Source of the DNA: Variovorax saccharolyticus
GTDB taxonomy: Bacteria > Pseudomonadota > Gammaproteobacteria > Burkholderiales > Burkholderiaceae_C
Direction of reading: 5' to 3'
Assembly (NCBI RefSeq): GCF_030316765.1
Contig: NZ_JASZYT010000002.1
Coordinates: 1-64,000 of the forward strand
Length of the DNA: 64,000 nt
The notes under the pieces are model-generated. The model had not been told where the DNA came from. It saw only the letters and a list, made by a program, of their open reading frames with translations, and made no database searches. Below, piece by piece: positions 9,851-19,606 of this stretch. Numbering within the stretch: position 1 is the stretch's first letter; every line of letters begins with the position of its first letter. The translations under genes were made by a program, and so were the position numbers.

Positions 9851-10267
9851 ATGCATGCCTCTTTGCGAAACCTGCTGCGCGGCGCCGTGCTGTGCACTTG
9901 CGCCGCCGCTCCCTGGCTCGCCCAGGCCCAGACCGACGGGATGCCGGCCATGAAGGTCCAGGATGCCGGCCGCTACGTCTGCGGCGGTGTCGGCTCGGAC
10001 GAATCGCTCGCCATGCGCGCAGCCATGAAGGAGCATCCGCTGGCGCTGCTGTTCGCCCGTGCCAGCGGCGCCTACCTGGCCGATGTGGACGTGATGGTGA
10101 GGGATTCGAAGGGCGGCACCGCGCTCTCGATGCGCGCCAGCGGCCCGATCTGCCTGGTCGACCTGCCGGCCGGCCGCTACACGGTGGAGGCGGCCAGCGA
10201 AGGCGTCACCAAGAGCCAGGTCGTGGTGCTCGAAGGCGCCACCAAGACCGCGGACTTCAGGTTCTGA
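9851..10267 (+). CDS. Secreted protein of unknown function with a carboxypeptidase-regulatory-like fold
   Basis: The 138-residue product starts with a signal peptide ending AQAQ at about residue 28. The mature part contains one cysteine pair (VCGG and PICL) and the pattern GPICLVDLPAGRYTVEAASEGVTK, which resembles the carboxypeptidase regulatory-like beta-sandwich often seen in periplasmic proteins. The ATG at 9851 is preceded by GGGAG; an in-frame ATG at 9821 has no ribosome site. Its stop lies directly against the stop of the convergent peroxidase gene. Function unknown. Confidence 0.75.
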   Translation: MHASLRNLLRGAVLCTCAAAPWLAQAQTDGMPAMKVQDAGRYVCGGVGSDESLAMRAAMKEHPLALLFARASGAYLADVDVMVRDSKGGTALSMRASGPICLVDLPAGRYTVEAASEGVTKSQVVVLEGATKTADFRF

Positions 10268-10753
10268 TCAGGCGGCGAGCGCGCGCTCGATGTCGCCGGC
10301 GATGTCCTGGGGCTTGTCGACCGGCGCGTAGCGCTTGAGCACGCGTCCGTCCTTGCCGACCAGGAACTTGGTGAAGTTCCACTTGATGGCCGTGCTGCCG
10401 AGTAGCCCCGGCGCCTCCTTGACCAGCCACTTGTAGAGCGGCGCCGCGTCGGCGCCGTTGACGTCGATCTTCTCCATCATGGGAAAGCTCACGCCGTAGT
10501 TGCGGGTGCAGAAGGCTCCGATCTCCTCGTTGCTGCCGGGGTCCTGGCTCATGAACTGGTTCGAAGGAAAGCCGAGCACGGCCAGGCCTTGCCCGGCGTA
10601 TTTCCTGTACAGCGCCTCCAGCCCCTCGAACTGCGGCGTGAAGCCGCACTTGCTGGCCGTGTTGACGATCAGCAGCACCTTGCCGCGGAATTCGGAAAGC
10701 GGGGCGGGCTGGCCGTCGATGCGGCGGGCCTCGAAATCGTAGATGCTGGTCAT
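10268..10753 (-). CDS. Glutathione peroxidase family protein
   Basis: The 161-residue product is a cysteine-type glutathione peroxidase homologue. The redox residue is Cys36 in NTASKCGFTPQ; the glutamine and tryptophan of the catalytic set lie in GFPSNQF and IKWNFTKFLV. Bacterial members such as BtuE usually reduce hydroperoxides with thioredoxin or glutathione. The start ATG overlaps the stop of the upstream DMT transporter gene by 4 bp (ATGA), so the two are translationally coupled. Confidence 0.9.
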   Translation of the reverse strand: MTSIYDFEARRIDGQPAPLSEFRGKVLLIVNTASKCGFTPQFEGLEALYRKYAGQGLAVLGFPSNQFMSQDPGSNEEIGAFCTRNYGVSFPMMEKIDVNGADAAPLYKWLVKEAPGLLGSTAIKWNFTKFLVGKDGRVLKRYAPVDKPQDIAGDIERALAA

Positions 10754-11655
10754 GGGATGCTGTCCTTGGCGGAAACCGATCGCCGATCATCACCGGCCGC
10801 GGGCGCGCGTGCAAACGACGACCACACCGCCGCCGCCACGATCAGCGCGCCGCCGATCCAGATCCGGGCCTCCATCGACGAGGCGCCGAGCGTCACCGAC
10901 GAGACGCTCGCGAACAGCACCTCCGACAGCATGATCACCGCGGTCGCACTGGCCGCCAGCCGCGCCGCGCCGTACTGCAGGCAGATGTTGGCGAAGACGA
11001 AGCCGGTGCCCAGCAGCAGCGCCCAGCCCCACCAGCCGGTGTCGGCCAGCGGCGGCGGCGGCATCGCGCCGAGCGCAGTGCCGACCAGCGCGGTGGCGCC
11101 CGCCATCGCCGCGCAGCCGCCGAACATCGCCAGCGCGCGCGACTCGCCGGGCGCGCTGCGCAGCCGGCGCAGGAGGATGTTGGTCACCGCGAAGCCGAAG
11201 CCCGCCGCCACGCCGAGCCAGTCCGCCAGGCTGGCCGGCACCGGCCAGTCGGCTTCGGGCGACTTCAGCACCACCGCCACGCCGCCCAGCGCCAGCGCCA
11301 CCCGGGCCAGCGCGCCGAGGCTGGGGCGCTCGCCCAGGAAGGCCCAGGCCAGCAGCACGCTCCACAGCGGCATCAGATAGAACAGCAGCACCACGCGCAC
11401 CACGTCGCCCTGGGTCACGGCCCAGTTGAAACCGACGTTGGTGAAGCCGGCCGCCAGCCCCAGCAGCACCAGGCCCGGCTGCCGGGCGAAGGGCGCCCAG
11501 GCATGCCGCCGCAGCAGCGCCATCGCGAGCGTGATGGCCGCATAGATCAGGCAGGTCGCCCACACCGGATGCAGGCCGTGGCCTTCGATCTGACGGAAGG
11601 GAAACCAGGAGACGCCCCAGACGAAGGCGTTGAAGATCAGCGCGAGAGCAGGCAA
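10750..11655 (-). CDS. EamA/DMT-family transporter
   Basis: The 301-residue product has about ten hydrophobic segments in two EamA repeats (roughly residues 1-140 and 150-290). These inner-membrane exporters move small metabolites or drugs; the substrate here is unknown. The reading frame opens with a TTG at 11655, 4 bp after the stop of the upstream flippase gene. No better ATG exists near the start of the first membrane helix, so TTG initiation by coupling is likely. The stop overlaps the peroxidase start. Confidence 0.85.
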   Translation of the reverse strand: MPALALIFNAFVWGVSWFPFRQIEGHGLHPVWATCLIYAAITLAMALLRRHAWAPFARQPGLVLLGLAAGFTNVGFNWAVTQGDVVRVVLLFYLMPLWSVLLAWAFLGERPSLGALARVALALGGVAVVLKSPEADWPVPASLADWLGVAAGFGFAVTNILLRRLRSAPGESRALAMFGGCAAMAGATALVGTALGAMPPPPLADTGWWGWALLLGTGFVFANICLQYGAARLAASATAVIMLSEVLFASVSSVTLGASSMEARIWIGGALIVAAAVWSSFARAPAAGDDRRSVSAKDSIP

Positions 11656-11658
11656 GGG

Positions 11659-12963
11659 TCAGTGGTGCTTGTCGCTGCGCGCGATCGCGAGCAGGTGCTC
11701 GACTTCTTCCGGGTAGCGCTTGAGGTTGTGCTGGTGCCAGAGCTTGATGAGGTACATGAAGCCGGCCACCACGATGCCGAAGGCGGTGATCGCCGCGTAG
11801 GCCGACAGGCCCAGGCCGGTGCAGGCGCTGTAGAACGCGCCGAGGATCAGGATGCACGACTGCTCGTTGAAGTTCTGCACCGCGATCGAACGGCCGGCGC
11901 CCATCAGGTTGTGGCCGCGATGCTGCAGCAGCGCGTTCATCGGCACCACCAGGAAGCCGCCGAGGCCGCCGAGCAGGATCAGGAAGGGCACGGCGAGCCA
12001 GATGTTGCCGATGAAGTTCATGCCGATCACCAGCACGCCCATGCCGATCCCGAGCGGGATCACGCGGGTCGCCATGTCCAGCCGCATCTTCACCGAGGCC
12101 ACGATGGCGCCGACCGCGGTGCCGATCGCCACCACGCCGGTCAGCGAGGAGGCCTGCGCCGTGTTGTAGCCCAGTGCCAGCGAGGCCCAGGCCAGCACGA
12201 TGTACTTGAGATTGCCGCCGGCGCCCCAGAACAGGGTGGTGGTGGCGAGCGAGATCTGGCCCAGCTTGTCGCGCCACAGGCGCGAGTTGCACTGCCAGAA
12301 ATCAGGCAGCAGCGCGGCGATGTTGCGCACCATGCCGTGCTGCGGGTTCGAGCGCAGCGGCCGCATCTCGACGCCGGTCAGCGGGATGCGGGTGTTGAAC
12401 CAGGCCGCCACGATGTAGACCAGGATCAGCGCCGAGATCGCGGCCTCGGGCGCGGTGTCGATGCCGGTGTCGATGATCGGGAAGTCGAAGGTCAGCAGCT
12501 GGCTCGACAGCGCATGGCCCACCAGCTGGCCGCCGAGCACGATGCCCAGGATGATCGAGGCGATGGTCAGGCCCTCGATCCAGCCGTTGGCCTTGACCAG
12601 CTGGGAGGCCGGCAGCAGCTCGGTGAGGATGCCGTACTTGGCCGGCGAATAGGCCGCGGCGCCCAGCCCGACGATCGCGTAGGCCAGCAGCGGATGCGAG
12701 CCGAACAGCATCATCACGCAGCCGACCACCTTGATCGCGTTGCTGATGAACATCACCTGGCCTTTGGGCAAGGCGTCGGCGAAGGCGCCCACCAGCGGCG
12801 CCAGCGCCACATAGAAGACGGTGAAGATCGGCACCAGCGCGGCGCGCTGCCACTCCGGCGCGCCACTGGTTCTCATCAGCTCCACCGCAGCAACGAAAAG
12901 CGCGTTGTCGGCCAGTGACGAAAAGAACTGGGCCGACATGATGGTGTAGAAACCGCGCTTCAT
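11659..12963 (-). CDS. lplT: Lysophospholipid transporter LplT-like MFS protein
   Basis: The 434-residue product is a 12-helix MFS protein whose N-terminus (YTIMSAQFFSSLADNALF) and AAYSPAKYGILTELLP segment match LplT, the flippase that moves lysophospholipids to the inner leaflet for re-acylation. The usual LplT is about 400 residues. An upstream in-frame ATG at 13020 would add 19 residues with no ribosome site, so the ATG at 12963 is chosen, with moderate certainty. No aas acyltransferase gene is adjacent. It heads a three-gene leftward unit with the DMT exporter and peroxidase. Confidence 0.82.
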   Translation of the reverse strand: MKRGFYTIMSAQFFSSLADNALFVAAVELMRTSGAPEWQRAALVPIFTVFYVALAPLVGAFADALPKGQVMFISNAIKVVGCVMMLFGSHPLLAYAIVGLGAAAYSPAKYGILTELLPASQLVKANGWIEGLTIASIILGIVLGGQLVGHALSSQLLTFDFPIIDTGIDTAPEAAISALILVYIVAAWFNTRIPLTGVEMRPLRSNPQHGMVRNIAALLPDFWQCNSRLWRDKLGQISLATTTLFWGAGGNLKYIVLAWASLALGYNTAQASSLTGVVAIGTAVGAIVASVKMRLDMATRVIPLGIGMGVLVIGMNFIGNIWLAVPFLILLGGLGGFLVVPMNALLQHRGHNLMGAGRSIAVQNFNEQSCILILGAFYSACTGLGLSAYAAITAFGIVVAGFMYLIKLWHQHNLKRYPEEVEHLLAIARSDKHH

Positions 12964-13074
12964 CGATGAGCTGGCTGGCCAGGGTGGGAGAGCTGGCGAT
13001 AGTGGAAAAGAGTTCCGCATCAGAGGCGGGTGCGCGGTTATAGCATGGGGTGCGCGATGTCAGAATGGCGCTTT

Positions 13075-13098
13075 CCGGCCCCATCGCCGGGCTTTTTT
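13075..13098 (+). terminator. Terminator-like hairpin in the alr leader
   Basis: CCGGC (13075-13079) pairs with GCCGG (13086-13090) across a 6-nt loop, and six T residues follow at 13093-13098. No rightward gene ends upstream, so if it acts it would be an attenuator of alr or a guard against antisense transcription. The stem has only 5 bp; it may be coincidental. Confidence 0.25.
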
Positions 13099-13134
13099 GT
13101 GTGAGTGATTTCAGCTTTTCGCCGGGATTTTCAA

Positions 13135-14223
13135 GTGCCGCGTCCGATCCTTGCCACTGTCCACAGCGCCGCCCTGCGCCACAACCTCGACCGCGCGCGC
13201 CGCGCGGCGCTCGATTCCCGCGTCTGGGCGGTGGTCAAGGCCAATGCCTACGGGCACGGCATCGAGCGGGTTTTCGAGGCTTTTCGCGCCGCCGACGGCT
13301 TCGCGCTGCTCGACCTGGCCGAGGCCGAACGGGTGCGCGCGCTGGGCTGGCGCGGCCCGGTGCTGCTGCTCGAAGGCGTGTTCGATCCGCGTGACCTCGA
13401 ACTCTGCTCCCGCCTCGACCTCTGGCACACCGTGCACTGCGACGCCCAGATCGACATGCTCGCGGCCCACAAGACCCAGGCGCCGCAGCGGGTCTTCCTC
13501 AAGATGAACTCCGGCATGAACCGCCTGGGCTTCGCGCCCGAGCGCTTCCGCTCGGCCTGGACGCGGCTGAACGCGCTGCCGCAGGTCGACGAGATTTCGC
13601 TCATGACGCACTTCAGCGACGCCGACGGCGAGCGCGGCATCGCCCACCAGGTCGAGGTCTTCGAGCGCGCCACCCAGGACCTGCCGGGCGAGCGCTCGAT
13701 CGCCAACAGCGCAGCCACCCTGCGCCACGCGGCCCGGACCCGCAACGACTGGGTGCGCCCCGGCATCCTGCTCTACGGCGGCGTCCCCGATTTTCCCGAA
13801 CACGACGCCGAGCACTGGCAGCTGCAGCCGGCCATGACGCTCGCCACCCGGCTGATCGGCGTCCAGACGCTGAAGGCTGACGACACCATCGGCTACGGCT
13901 CCAGCTTCCGTGCCGAAGGGCCGCTGCGCATCGGCGTCGCCGCGGTCGGCTACGCCGACGGCTATCCGCGCCACTGCAGCACCGGCACGCCGGTGCTTGT
14001 GAACGGCGTGCGCACGCGGATGGTCGGCCGCGTCAGCATGGACATGATCACGGTCGACCTGACGCCGGTGCCCGATGCCGGCATCGGCGCCGAGGTCACG
14101 CTGTGGGGCCGGTCGTCGAAGGGCGCCCTGCTGCCGATCGACGAGGTCGCGCAGGCCGGTGGCACCGTCGGCTACGAGCTGATGTGCGCGGTGGCGCCGC
14201 GCGTGCCGATCGCGGCGGACTGA
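13135..14223 (+). CDS. alr: Alanine racemase
   Basis: The 362-residue product is a full-length fold-type III PLP enzyme that interconverts L- and D-alanine for peptidoglycan synthesis. The PLP lysine is Lys35 in [11 protein letters not shown], and the catalytic tyrosine lies in TIGYGSSF in the C-terminal domain. GTG at 13135 ([10 protein letters not shown]) gives the usual start of Comamonadaceae Alr; another in-frame GTG at 13105 would add ten residues. It is divergent from lplT. Confidence 0.93.
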   Translation: MPRPILATVHSAALRHNLDRARRAALDSRVWAVVKANAYGHGIERVFEAFRAADGFALLDLAEAERVRALGWRGPVLLLEGVFDPRDLELCSRLDLWHTVHCDAQIDMLAAHKTQAPQRVFLKMNSGMNRLGFAPERFRSAWTRLNALPQVDEISLMTHFSDADGERGIAHQVEVFERATQDLPGERSIANSAATLRHAARTRNDWVRPGILLYGGVPDFPEHDAEHWQLQPAMTLATRLIGVQTLKADDTIGYGSSFRAEGPLRIGVAAVGYADGYPRHCSTGTPVLVNGVRTRMVGRVSMDMITVDLTPVPDAGIGAEVTLWGRSSKGALLPIDEVAQAGGTVGYELMCAVAPRVPIAAD

Positions 14224-14237
14224 AGGCCGCTGCCCGC

Positions 14238-14957
14238 TTGAAAATCCTCTCCGACTGGCGCTCGGTCCGGCTCTGGGAGTCGCGCGTCGAGCAGGAGCTG
14301 CATCGCAGCCACGACCTGCGACTGCACGGCTTCGCGATCGGCAGCGCGATCCTGCTGCTGATGTGGCTGGTGTCGCACCTGCAGATGCGGCTGGGCGTCG
14401 ACTCGCTGGCGCTGCGCTATGCGGTGACCCTGGGCGCCGGCTACGCCGCCTACCTGCTGCTGCTGCGCTGGTGGGCCGGAAGATTGGTGCAGCGCAACAC
14501 GAACTTCGATCCCGACGTGCCGGACCCCGGCACCTTCGAGCTTTCGCCGGCGCGGGGCTCGGGCGGCCAGTTCGAGGCCGGGGATCTGCCCGACGCCGGC
14601 GGGGGCGCGCTCGACATCGCGGGCGGCCTCGACGAGGGCGCGGTGTTCGTGGTCCCGGTCGTGGCCATCTTCCTGATCGGCGTCGCCATCGTGTGCGGCG
14701 CCGGCGCGCTGGTGCTGCTCTATTTCGGCTGGGACGCGCTGCTCGCGGTGGCGATCGAGATCGCCTTCTCGTATGTCTCGGCGCGCGCCGCGGTGCGCAT
14801 CGCGCGCGAGGGCTGGTTCGCCGTGGCGGTGCGGCTCAGCTGGAAGCCGCTGCTGGGCGCGCTGCTGAGCGCGGTGCTGCTCGGCGCCGCCATCGACCGC
14901 TTCATGCCGCAGGTGAATTCGCTGCCGGCGGCGGTGCGGGTGCTGATGGGGCGCTGA
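14238..14957 (+). CDS. Multi-pass membrane protein of unknown function
   Basis: The predicted 239-residue protein has two hydrophobic helices at about residues 34-85, a polar acidic stretch (DPDVPDPGTFELSPARG), then two or three hydrophobic segments from about 135 to 230. No family is recognised. TTG at 14238, 14 bp after alr, is the most reasonable start; a CTG overlapping the alr stop is an alternative. It is probably co-transcribed with alr. It ends just before a hexanucleotide repeat. Confidence 0.65.
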   Translation: MKILSDWRSVRLWESRVEQELHRSHDLRLHGFAIGSAILLLMWLVSHLQMRLGVDSLALRYAVTLGAGYAAYLLLLRWWAGRLVQRNTNFDPDVPDPGTFELSPARGSGGQFEAGDLPDAGGGALDIAGGLDEGAVFVVPVVAIFLIGVAIVCGAGALVLLYFGWDALLAVAIEIAFSYVSARAAVRIAREGWFAVAVRLSWKPLLGALLSAVLLGAAIDRFMPQVNSLPAAVRVLMGR

Positions 14958-14990
<33 letters not shown>

Positions 14991-15968
14991 TCAGTAGAGC
15001 CCGAGCTGGCGCGCGCGCAACCGAGCCAGCCCCAGCAGCGCATCGGTGAACGGCGTCGCGACGCCGGCGCGCTGGCCCAGCTCGCGCACCGCGGTCACCA
15101 GCGCGTCGAGTTCCACGGCGCGGCCGGCTTCCACGTCCTGCAGCATCGAGGTCTTGAAGGCGCCCAGCTTGCGCGTGACCGCGTGGCGGTCCTCGGGGCT
15201 GTCGGCGATCGGCACGCCGATGCGCTCGCCGATGGCCTTGGCCTCCAGCATGATCGTCGAGATGAAGCCGCGCACCAGGTCGTCGTTGAGGATCAGGTCG
15301 GTGGTGGCACCGGTCAGCGCGCTGATCGGGTTGACCGTCATGTTGCCCCAGAGCTTGTACCAGACGTCCTTCTGGATCTGCGGCGACAGCTTGGTGTCGA
15401 TGCCGGCGCCGCCCAGCAGGTCGAGCAAGGCCTTGGCGCGCGGCGTCGCCTCGCCCGAAGGCTCGCCGATGATCAGGCCGTTGCCGAAGTGATGCCGCAC
15501 CACGCCCGGCCCGTCGAGCGCGCAACTGGCGTGCACCACGCAGCCGATCACGTGCCGGGCGGGAATCGCGGCGTCGATGCGGCCGCCCGGGTCGACCGCC
15601 TCCAGCTGCGCACCGGCCAGGGGGCCGCCGAAGCCGCCCTGCAGGAACCACCAGGGCACGCCGTTCATGGCCGTCAGCACGATGGTGTCGGGGCCGAGCA
15701 GCGGAGCGATCTGCTCGGCCACGGCGGGCAGCGAGGGCGCCTTCACGGCCACGATCACCAGATCCTGCAGGCCGAGCGTGCGCGGATCTTCGCTGGCGTT
15801 GACCGGCACCGTCACGCGCGAATCGCCGCTCGCCAGCGTGAGCCCGTTGCGCCGCAGCGCCTCGAGCGTGGCGCCGCGCGCCACCACGTTGATCGTCGAT
15901 CCCGCCCGCGCGAGCTTCGCGCCGATCCAGCCGCCGATCGCGCCGGCGCCGTAGATGCAGACTTTCAT
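14991..15968 (-). CDS. 2-dehydropantoate 2-reductase family protein (PanE/ApbA)
   Basis: The 325-residue product has an N-terminal Rossmann fold (MKVCIYGAGAIGGWIGAKL, NADPH-binding GxGxxG at residues 7-12) and a C-terminal ketopantoate-reductase domain (DVWYKLWGNMTVNPISAL contains the usual catalytic lysine region). The family reduces 2-dehydropantoate or related 2-oxo acids. It follows a class II aldolase gene by 4 bp at the end of a catabolic block. A role as a 2-oxo/hydroxy acid dehydrogenase in that pathway is as likely as pantothenate synthesis, so no symbol is given. Confidence 0.85.
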   Translation of the reverse strand: MKVCIYGAGAIGGWIGAKLARAGSTINVVARGATLEALRRNGLTLASGDSRVTVPVNASEDPRTLGLQDLVIVAVKAPSLPAVAEQIAPLLGPDTIVLTAMNGVPWWFLQGGFGGPLAGAQLEAVDPGGRIDAAIPARHVIGCVVHASCALDGPGVVRHHFGNGLIIGEPSGEATPRAKALLDLLGGAGIDTKLSPQIQKDVWYKLWGNMTVNPISALTGATTDLILNDDLVRGFISTIMLEAKAIGERIGVPIADSPEDRHAVTRKLGAFKTSMLQDVEAGRAVELDALVTAVRELGQRAGVATPFTDALLGLARLRARQLGLY

Positions 15969-15972
15969 GGCC

Positions 15973-16764
15973 TCAGTTCTTGTAGCTGTCGTCGATGCGG
16001 TCGACCTGGCGCACCAGGGCATCGAACACATCCTGGCCGGCGCCGTGCGCCGGATTGAATTGCAGAGCATCGCGCGTGCAGCGCTGGGCGATCTCCTCGC
16101 CGACCGGAATCGCCGGCCCCATCGAGAAGGTCGCCATCTGGATCTCGCAGGCGCGCTGCAGGGTCCAGAGGATGGCGAAGGTCTGCGGCAGCGTCTGGCC
16201 CCAGGCCAGCAGGCCGTGGTTGCGCAGGATCACCGCGTTCCGGTCGCCGATGCTCCGGAGCAGGCGCGGGCCTTCGTCGGCATGGATCGTGATGCCCTCG
16301 AAGTCGTGGTACGCGACCATGCCGTGCAGCTGCGCGGTATAGAAATTGGTCTGCTGCAGGCCGCCCTGCAGGCAGGCCACCGCCACGCCGGCGGTGGTGT
16401 GGGTGTGCATCACGCAGTGCGCGCCCGGCAAGCCGTCGTGAATCGCGGCGTGCACCGTGAAGCCGGCCGGATTCACCGGGTACGACGAGCCGTCGAGCAC
16501 CCGGCCCTGCAGGTCGATCTTGACCAGGTTGCCGGCCGTGACCTCGCTGTAGTGCAGGCCGAAGGGATTGATCAGGAACTGCTTCTCGCCACCGGTCACG
16601 CTGTCGGGCAGCCGCACCGTGATGTGGTTGTAGATCATCTCGGTCCAGCCCAGCATCGCGAACACGCGGTAGCAGGCGGCGAGCTGCAGCCGGGCGGCGC
16701 GCTCGTCGGGGTGGATCGCGGGATGCACCAGCGCCGAAGGCGACGGGGTGGCGAGTGTGTTCAT
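15973..16764 (-). CDS. Class II aldolase/adducin family protein
   Basis: The 263-residue product carries the zinc-binding histidines of class II aldolases: HTHTTAG near residue 118 and LRNHGLL near 180. Members cleave or epimerise sugar phosphates or decarboxylate hydroxy acids; the substrate here is not evident. It lies between a Bug-type receptor gene (19 bp upstream) and the PanE-like gene (4 bp downstream). The three are likely one transcription unit for uptake and breakdown of an unknown organic acid. Confidence 0.85.
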   Translation of the reverse strand: MNTLATPSPSALVHPAIHPDERAARLQLAACYRVFAMLGWTEMIYNHITVRLPDSVTGGEKQFLINPFGLHYSEVTAGNLVKIDLQGRVLDGSSYPVNPAGFTVHAAIHDGLPGAHCVMHTHTTAGVAVACLQGGLQQTNFYTAQLHGMVAYHDFEGITIHADEGPRLLRSIGDRNAVILRNHGLLAWGQTLPQTFAILWTLQRACEIQMATFSMGPAIPVGEEIAQRCTRDALQFNPAHGAGQDVFDALVRQVDRIDDSYKN

Positions 16765-16783
16765 CTGCAGTTCCCTTTCATGG

Positions 16784-17782
16784 TCAGTTCTCCGCGGTGA
16801 AGCCGACCTGTTTCACGATCGGCGCCCACTTGGCGGTGTCTTTCTTGATCAGTTCCGTGAGCTCGGCGGGCGTGGAGGACATCGCCTCCAGGCCGAAGTT
16901 CGCCAGGCCGTCGATCACGTCCTTCTGTGCCAGCGCGGTCCTGAAGGCGGCGTTGGCGCGGTTCACCACTTCGGGCGAGGCCTTGGCCGGCAGCAGGAAG
17001 GCGAACCACTCGCTGTGCGTCATGTCCTTGATGCCCTGTTCCTCGAAGGTGGGCACGTCGGGCGCGAAGCGGCTGCGCTTGGCGCCCGAGACGCCGAGGA
17101 TGCGCACCTTGCCCGTGGGCAGATGCTGCGTGATGTCGCCAATTGGGCCCGACACCGCGGCGACATTGCCGCCCAGCAGGTCGAGCATGGCCGGCTGCGT
17201 GCCGCGGTAGGCTGCGTGCTTGAGCTCCACGCCCGCGCTCTTGCCCAGCAGCGCGCCGATGAAGTGCGGCGTCGAGCCGGCGGCCGGCGAGCCGAAGTTG
17301 GCGCCCTCGGGATGGGTCTTGGCCCAGGCCAGGAACTCGGGCACGGTCTTGACCGACAGCGGCACCGCCGGCCCGACCGCGAAGCCGAAGTCGAACACGC
17401 AGGCGATGGTCACCGGCGTCAGGTCGACCAGCGGGTCGTAGGGCAGCTTCTTGTAGATGTGCGGATAGATCGTGAGGATCGAGGTCGGCGTCTGCAGGAT
17501 CGTGGCGCCGTCGGCCGGCTGGCTCTTGACGTAGGTGACCGCGATCTGGCCGCCTGCGCCGGTGCGGTTCTCCACCACGACGGCGCGGCCGTAGTCGGGC
17601 TGCAGGCGGGTGGCGACACGGCGGCAGGTGGTGTCGGAGGTGCCGCCGGCCGCGAAGCCGGTGATCAGGCGCGCAGTCTCGAACGGAAAGGCTTGCGACT
17701 GGGCGAACACTTGCTGGCCCAGGCTGGCCAGCAGCGCGGAGGCGCTGGTGGTCTGCAGCAGATGGCGGCGGGTGATGGTCAT
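16784..17782 (-). CDS. Bug-family (TctC-like) periplasmic solute receptor
   Basis: The 332-residue product has an N-terminal export signal with paired arginines (TRRHLLQTT) ending VFAQ near residue 28, then the Bug/TctC fold with GFAAGGTSDTTCRRVA, VENRTGAGG and YKKLPYDPLVDL. These proteins bind carboxylates for tripartite tricarboxylate transporters, and Burkholderiales carry many orphan copies. No tctA or tctB genes are nearby. It leads the aldolase and reductase genes, so the ligand probably feeds that small pathway. Confidence 0.88.
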   Translation of the reverse strand: MTITRRHLLQTTSASALLASLGQQVFAQSQAFPFETARLITGFAAGGTSDTTCRRVATRLQPDYGRAVVVENRTGAGGQIAVTYVKSQPADGATILQTPTSILTIYPHIYKKLPYDPLVDLTPVTIACVFDFGFAVGPAVPLSVKTVPEFLAWAKTHPEGANFGSPAAGSTPHFIGALLGKSAGVELKHAAYRGTQPAMLDLLGGNVAAVSGPIGDITQHLPTGKVRILGVSGAKRSRFAPDVPTFEEQGIKDMTHSEWFAFLLPAKASPEVVNRANAAFRTALAQKDVIDGLANFGLEAMSSTPAELTELIKKDTAKWAPIVKQVGFTAEN

Positions 17783-17977
17783 TCGATGTCTCCTCGGATT
17801 GGATGGATGCGGGTTGGAACTCGTCGCGCCTCCGGAATGGGGGCGCCGCAGAGGGTCGCGGCGCCCTGGTGGCCAGGCCGCGCGCTGAGGGCATATTCTT
17901 CCCGCAACCCGCGCCGCCCGACACCCGCGTTTACCTCACGTTTGCATCCAAAAGTCCTCGCATCGATCGTCCGTCGT

Positions 17978-18787
17978 TCAGTAGGTGCCGCCGGCCGCCG
18001 CGGGCTTGGCGGCGCCCTTGAAGCTCGCCGCCAGGGCGCTGGTGCTGCGCACCAGCAGGTTGGTGTCGAGGCCGACGGCGACGAAGCCCGCGCCCAGCGC
18101 CAGGTACTTGCGCGCCAGCGCCTCGTTGGGCGTCAGGATGCCGGCCGACTTGCCGGCGCGCTGGATGCGCGCGATCGCGTCCTCGATCGCCGCCTGCACC
18201 TCGGGGTGGTCGGAGTTGCCGACATGGCCCATCGAGGCCGACAGGTCGGCCGGGCCGATGAAGATGCCGTCGACGCCGTCGACCGCCGCGATCGCCTCGA
18301 GGTTGGCCAGCGCCTCGCGCGACTCGGCCTGCACCAGCAGGCAGACGCGCTCGTTGGCGTCCTTGGCGTAGCTGGGGTAGCGGCCCCAGCGCGAGGCGCG
18401 CGCCCCGCCCATGCCGCGGATGCCCTCGGGCGGATAGCGCATCGCGCGCACGATCGAGCGCGCCTGCTCCGCGGTGTCGACCATCGGCACCAGCAGCGTC
18501 TGGACGCCGAGGTCGAGGTACTGCTTGATCAGTGCCGTGCCGGCATCGCCATGGCCCAGCGGCACGCGCGCGATCGCGTTGACGCCCGGGTAGGCGGCGA
18601 TCGCCTGCGCCTGCTGGAGGATGCTGGCCAGCCCGTTGGGCGAATGCTCGCCGTCGATCAGCAGCCAGTCGAAGCCGGCGCCGGCGCAGATCTCGGCGCT
18701 GTAGGCGTCGGCCAGGCCGAGCCAGAGGCCGATCTGGGCGCGCTTGTCGATCAGGGCCTGCTTGAAGGGGTTTGCGGGAGTGGTCAT
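17978..18787 (-). CDS. hpaI: 4-hydroxy-2-oxoheptane-1,7-dioate aldolase
   Basis: The 269-residue product belongs to the HpcH/HpaI class II aldolase family. Motifs include [13 protein letters not shown] (catalytic region), VRGMGG-type arginine loop, [14 protein letters not shown] (metal-binding Glu) and [14 protein letters not shown] (metal-binding Asp). It splits the hydrated C7 intermediate into pyruvate and succinic semialdehyde, the last step of the homoprotocatechuate pathway. It is the distal hpa gene here, 12 bp after hpaH. The C-terminal tail is slightly extended and Ala/Gly-rich. Confidence 0.9.
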   Translation of the reverse strand: MTTPANPFKQALIDKRAQIGLWLGLADAYSAEICAGAGFDWLLIDGEHSPNGLASILQQAQAIAAYPGVNAIARVPLGHGDAGTALIKQYLDLGVQTLLVPMVDTAEQARSIVRAMRYPPEGIRGMGGARASRWGRYPSYAKDANERVCLLVQAESREALANLEAIAAVDGVDGIFIGPADLSASMGHVGNSDHPEVQAAIEDAIARIQRAGKSAGILTPNEALARKYLALGAGFVAVGLDTNLLVRSTSALAASFKGAAKPAAAGGTY

Positions 18788-18799
18788 GGTTTTTTTCTT

Positions 18800-19603
18800 T
18801 CAGACGAAGCGGAACGAGATGGCGCCGAGCGGGCCGTAGTCGGCGTGGAAGGTATCGCCCGGCAGCGCCGCGGTCGGCCGCGTGAACGAGCCGCCGAGCA
18901 CCACCTCGCCGGCCTCCAGGCATTCGTCCCAGGGCGCCAGCTTGTTGGCGAGCCAGGCGACCCCGGCGGCCGGATGATTGAGCACCGCGGCCGCGACCCC
19001 GGACTCCTCGATGACCCCGTTCTTGTACAGCAGCGCGCTGACCCAGCGCAGGTCGACCGCGTCGGGCTTCACGGGCCGGCCGCCGGTCACGATGCCGGCA
19101 TTGGCCGCGTTGTCGGAGATGGTGTCGAAGACCTTGCGCATCTGCTTGGTGTGGCGGTCGAACTGCTCGATGCGCGAATCGATGATCTCGATCGCCGGCA
19201 CCACGTAGTCGGTGGCTGCGAGCACGTCGAAGATGGTCACCTTCGGACCCTGCAGTCGCTTGCCGAGCACGAAGGCCAGCTCGACCTCGACCCGCGGCGC
19301 GATGAAGCGCGAAAAGGGGATGTCGCCGCCCTGCTCGAAGAACATGTCGTCCAGCAGCGTGCCGTAGTCGGGCTCGTCGATCTGGCTGGCCTGCTGCATC
19401 GCGCGCGAGGTCAGGCCGATCTTGTGGCCCTTGACGATGCGGCCCTCGGCGATCTTGGTCCTGACCCATTCGCGCGAGATCGCATAGCCGTCCTCGATCG
19501 TCATCTCGGGGTAGCGCTTGGAGAAGTGCTCGACCTGCACGCGCGACTTCTCGCTCTCGTGGAGTTCGGCCGCCAGTTGCCGGATGAGCTTGGAGTCGAG
19601 CAT
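18800..19603 (-). CDS. hpaH: 2-oxo-hepta-3-ene-1,7-dioate hydratase
   Basis: The 267-residue product matches the hydratase/decarboxylase family (HpaH, MhpD, XylJ). Conserved stretches include [36 protein letters not shown] and [11 protein letters not shown]. It adds water to 2-oxo-hept-3-ene-1,7-dioate before aldolase cleavage by HpaI. It lies 3 bp after hpaF and 12 bp before hpaI, in the packed leftward operon. Confidence 0.92.
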   Translation of the reverse strand: MLDSKLIRQLAAELHESEKSRVQVEHFSKRYPEMTIEDGYAISREWVRTKIAEGRIVKGHKIGLTSRAMQQASQIDEPDYGTLLDDMFFEQGGDIPFSRFIAPRVEVELAFVLGKRLQGPKVTIFDVLAATDYVVPAIEIIDSRIEQFDRHTKQMRKVFDTISDNAANAGIVTGGRPVKPDAVDLRWVSALLYKNGVIEESGVAAAVLNHPAAGVAWLANKLAPWDECLEAGEVVLGGSFTRPTAALPGDTFHADYGPLGAISFRFV

Positions 19604-19606
19604 GGT

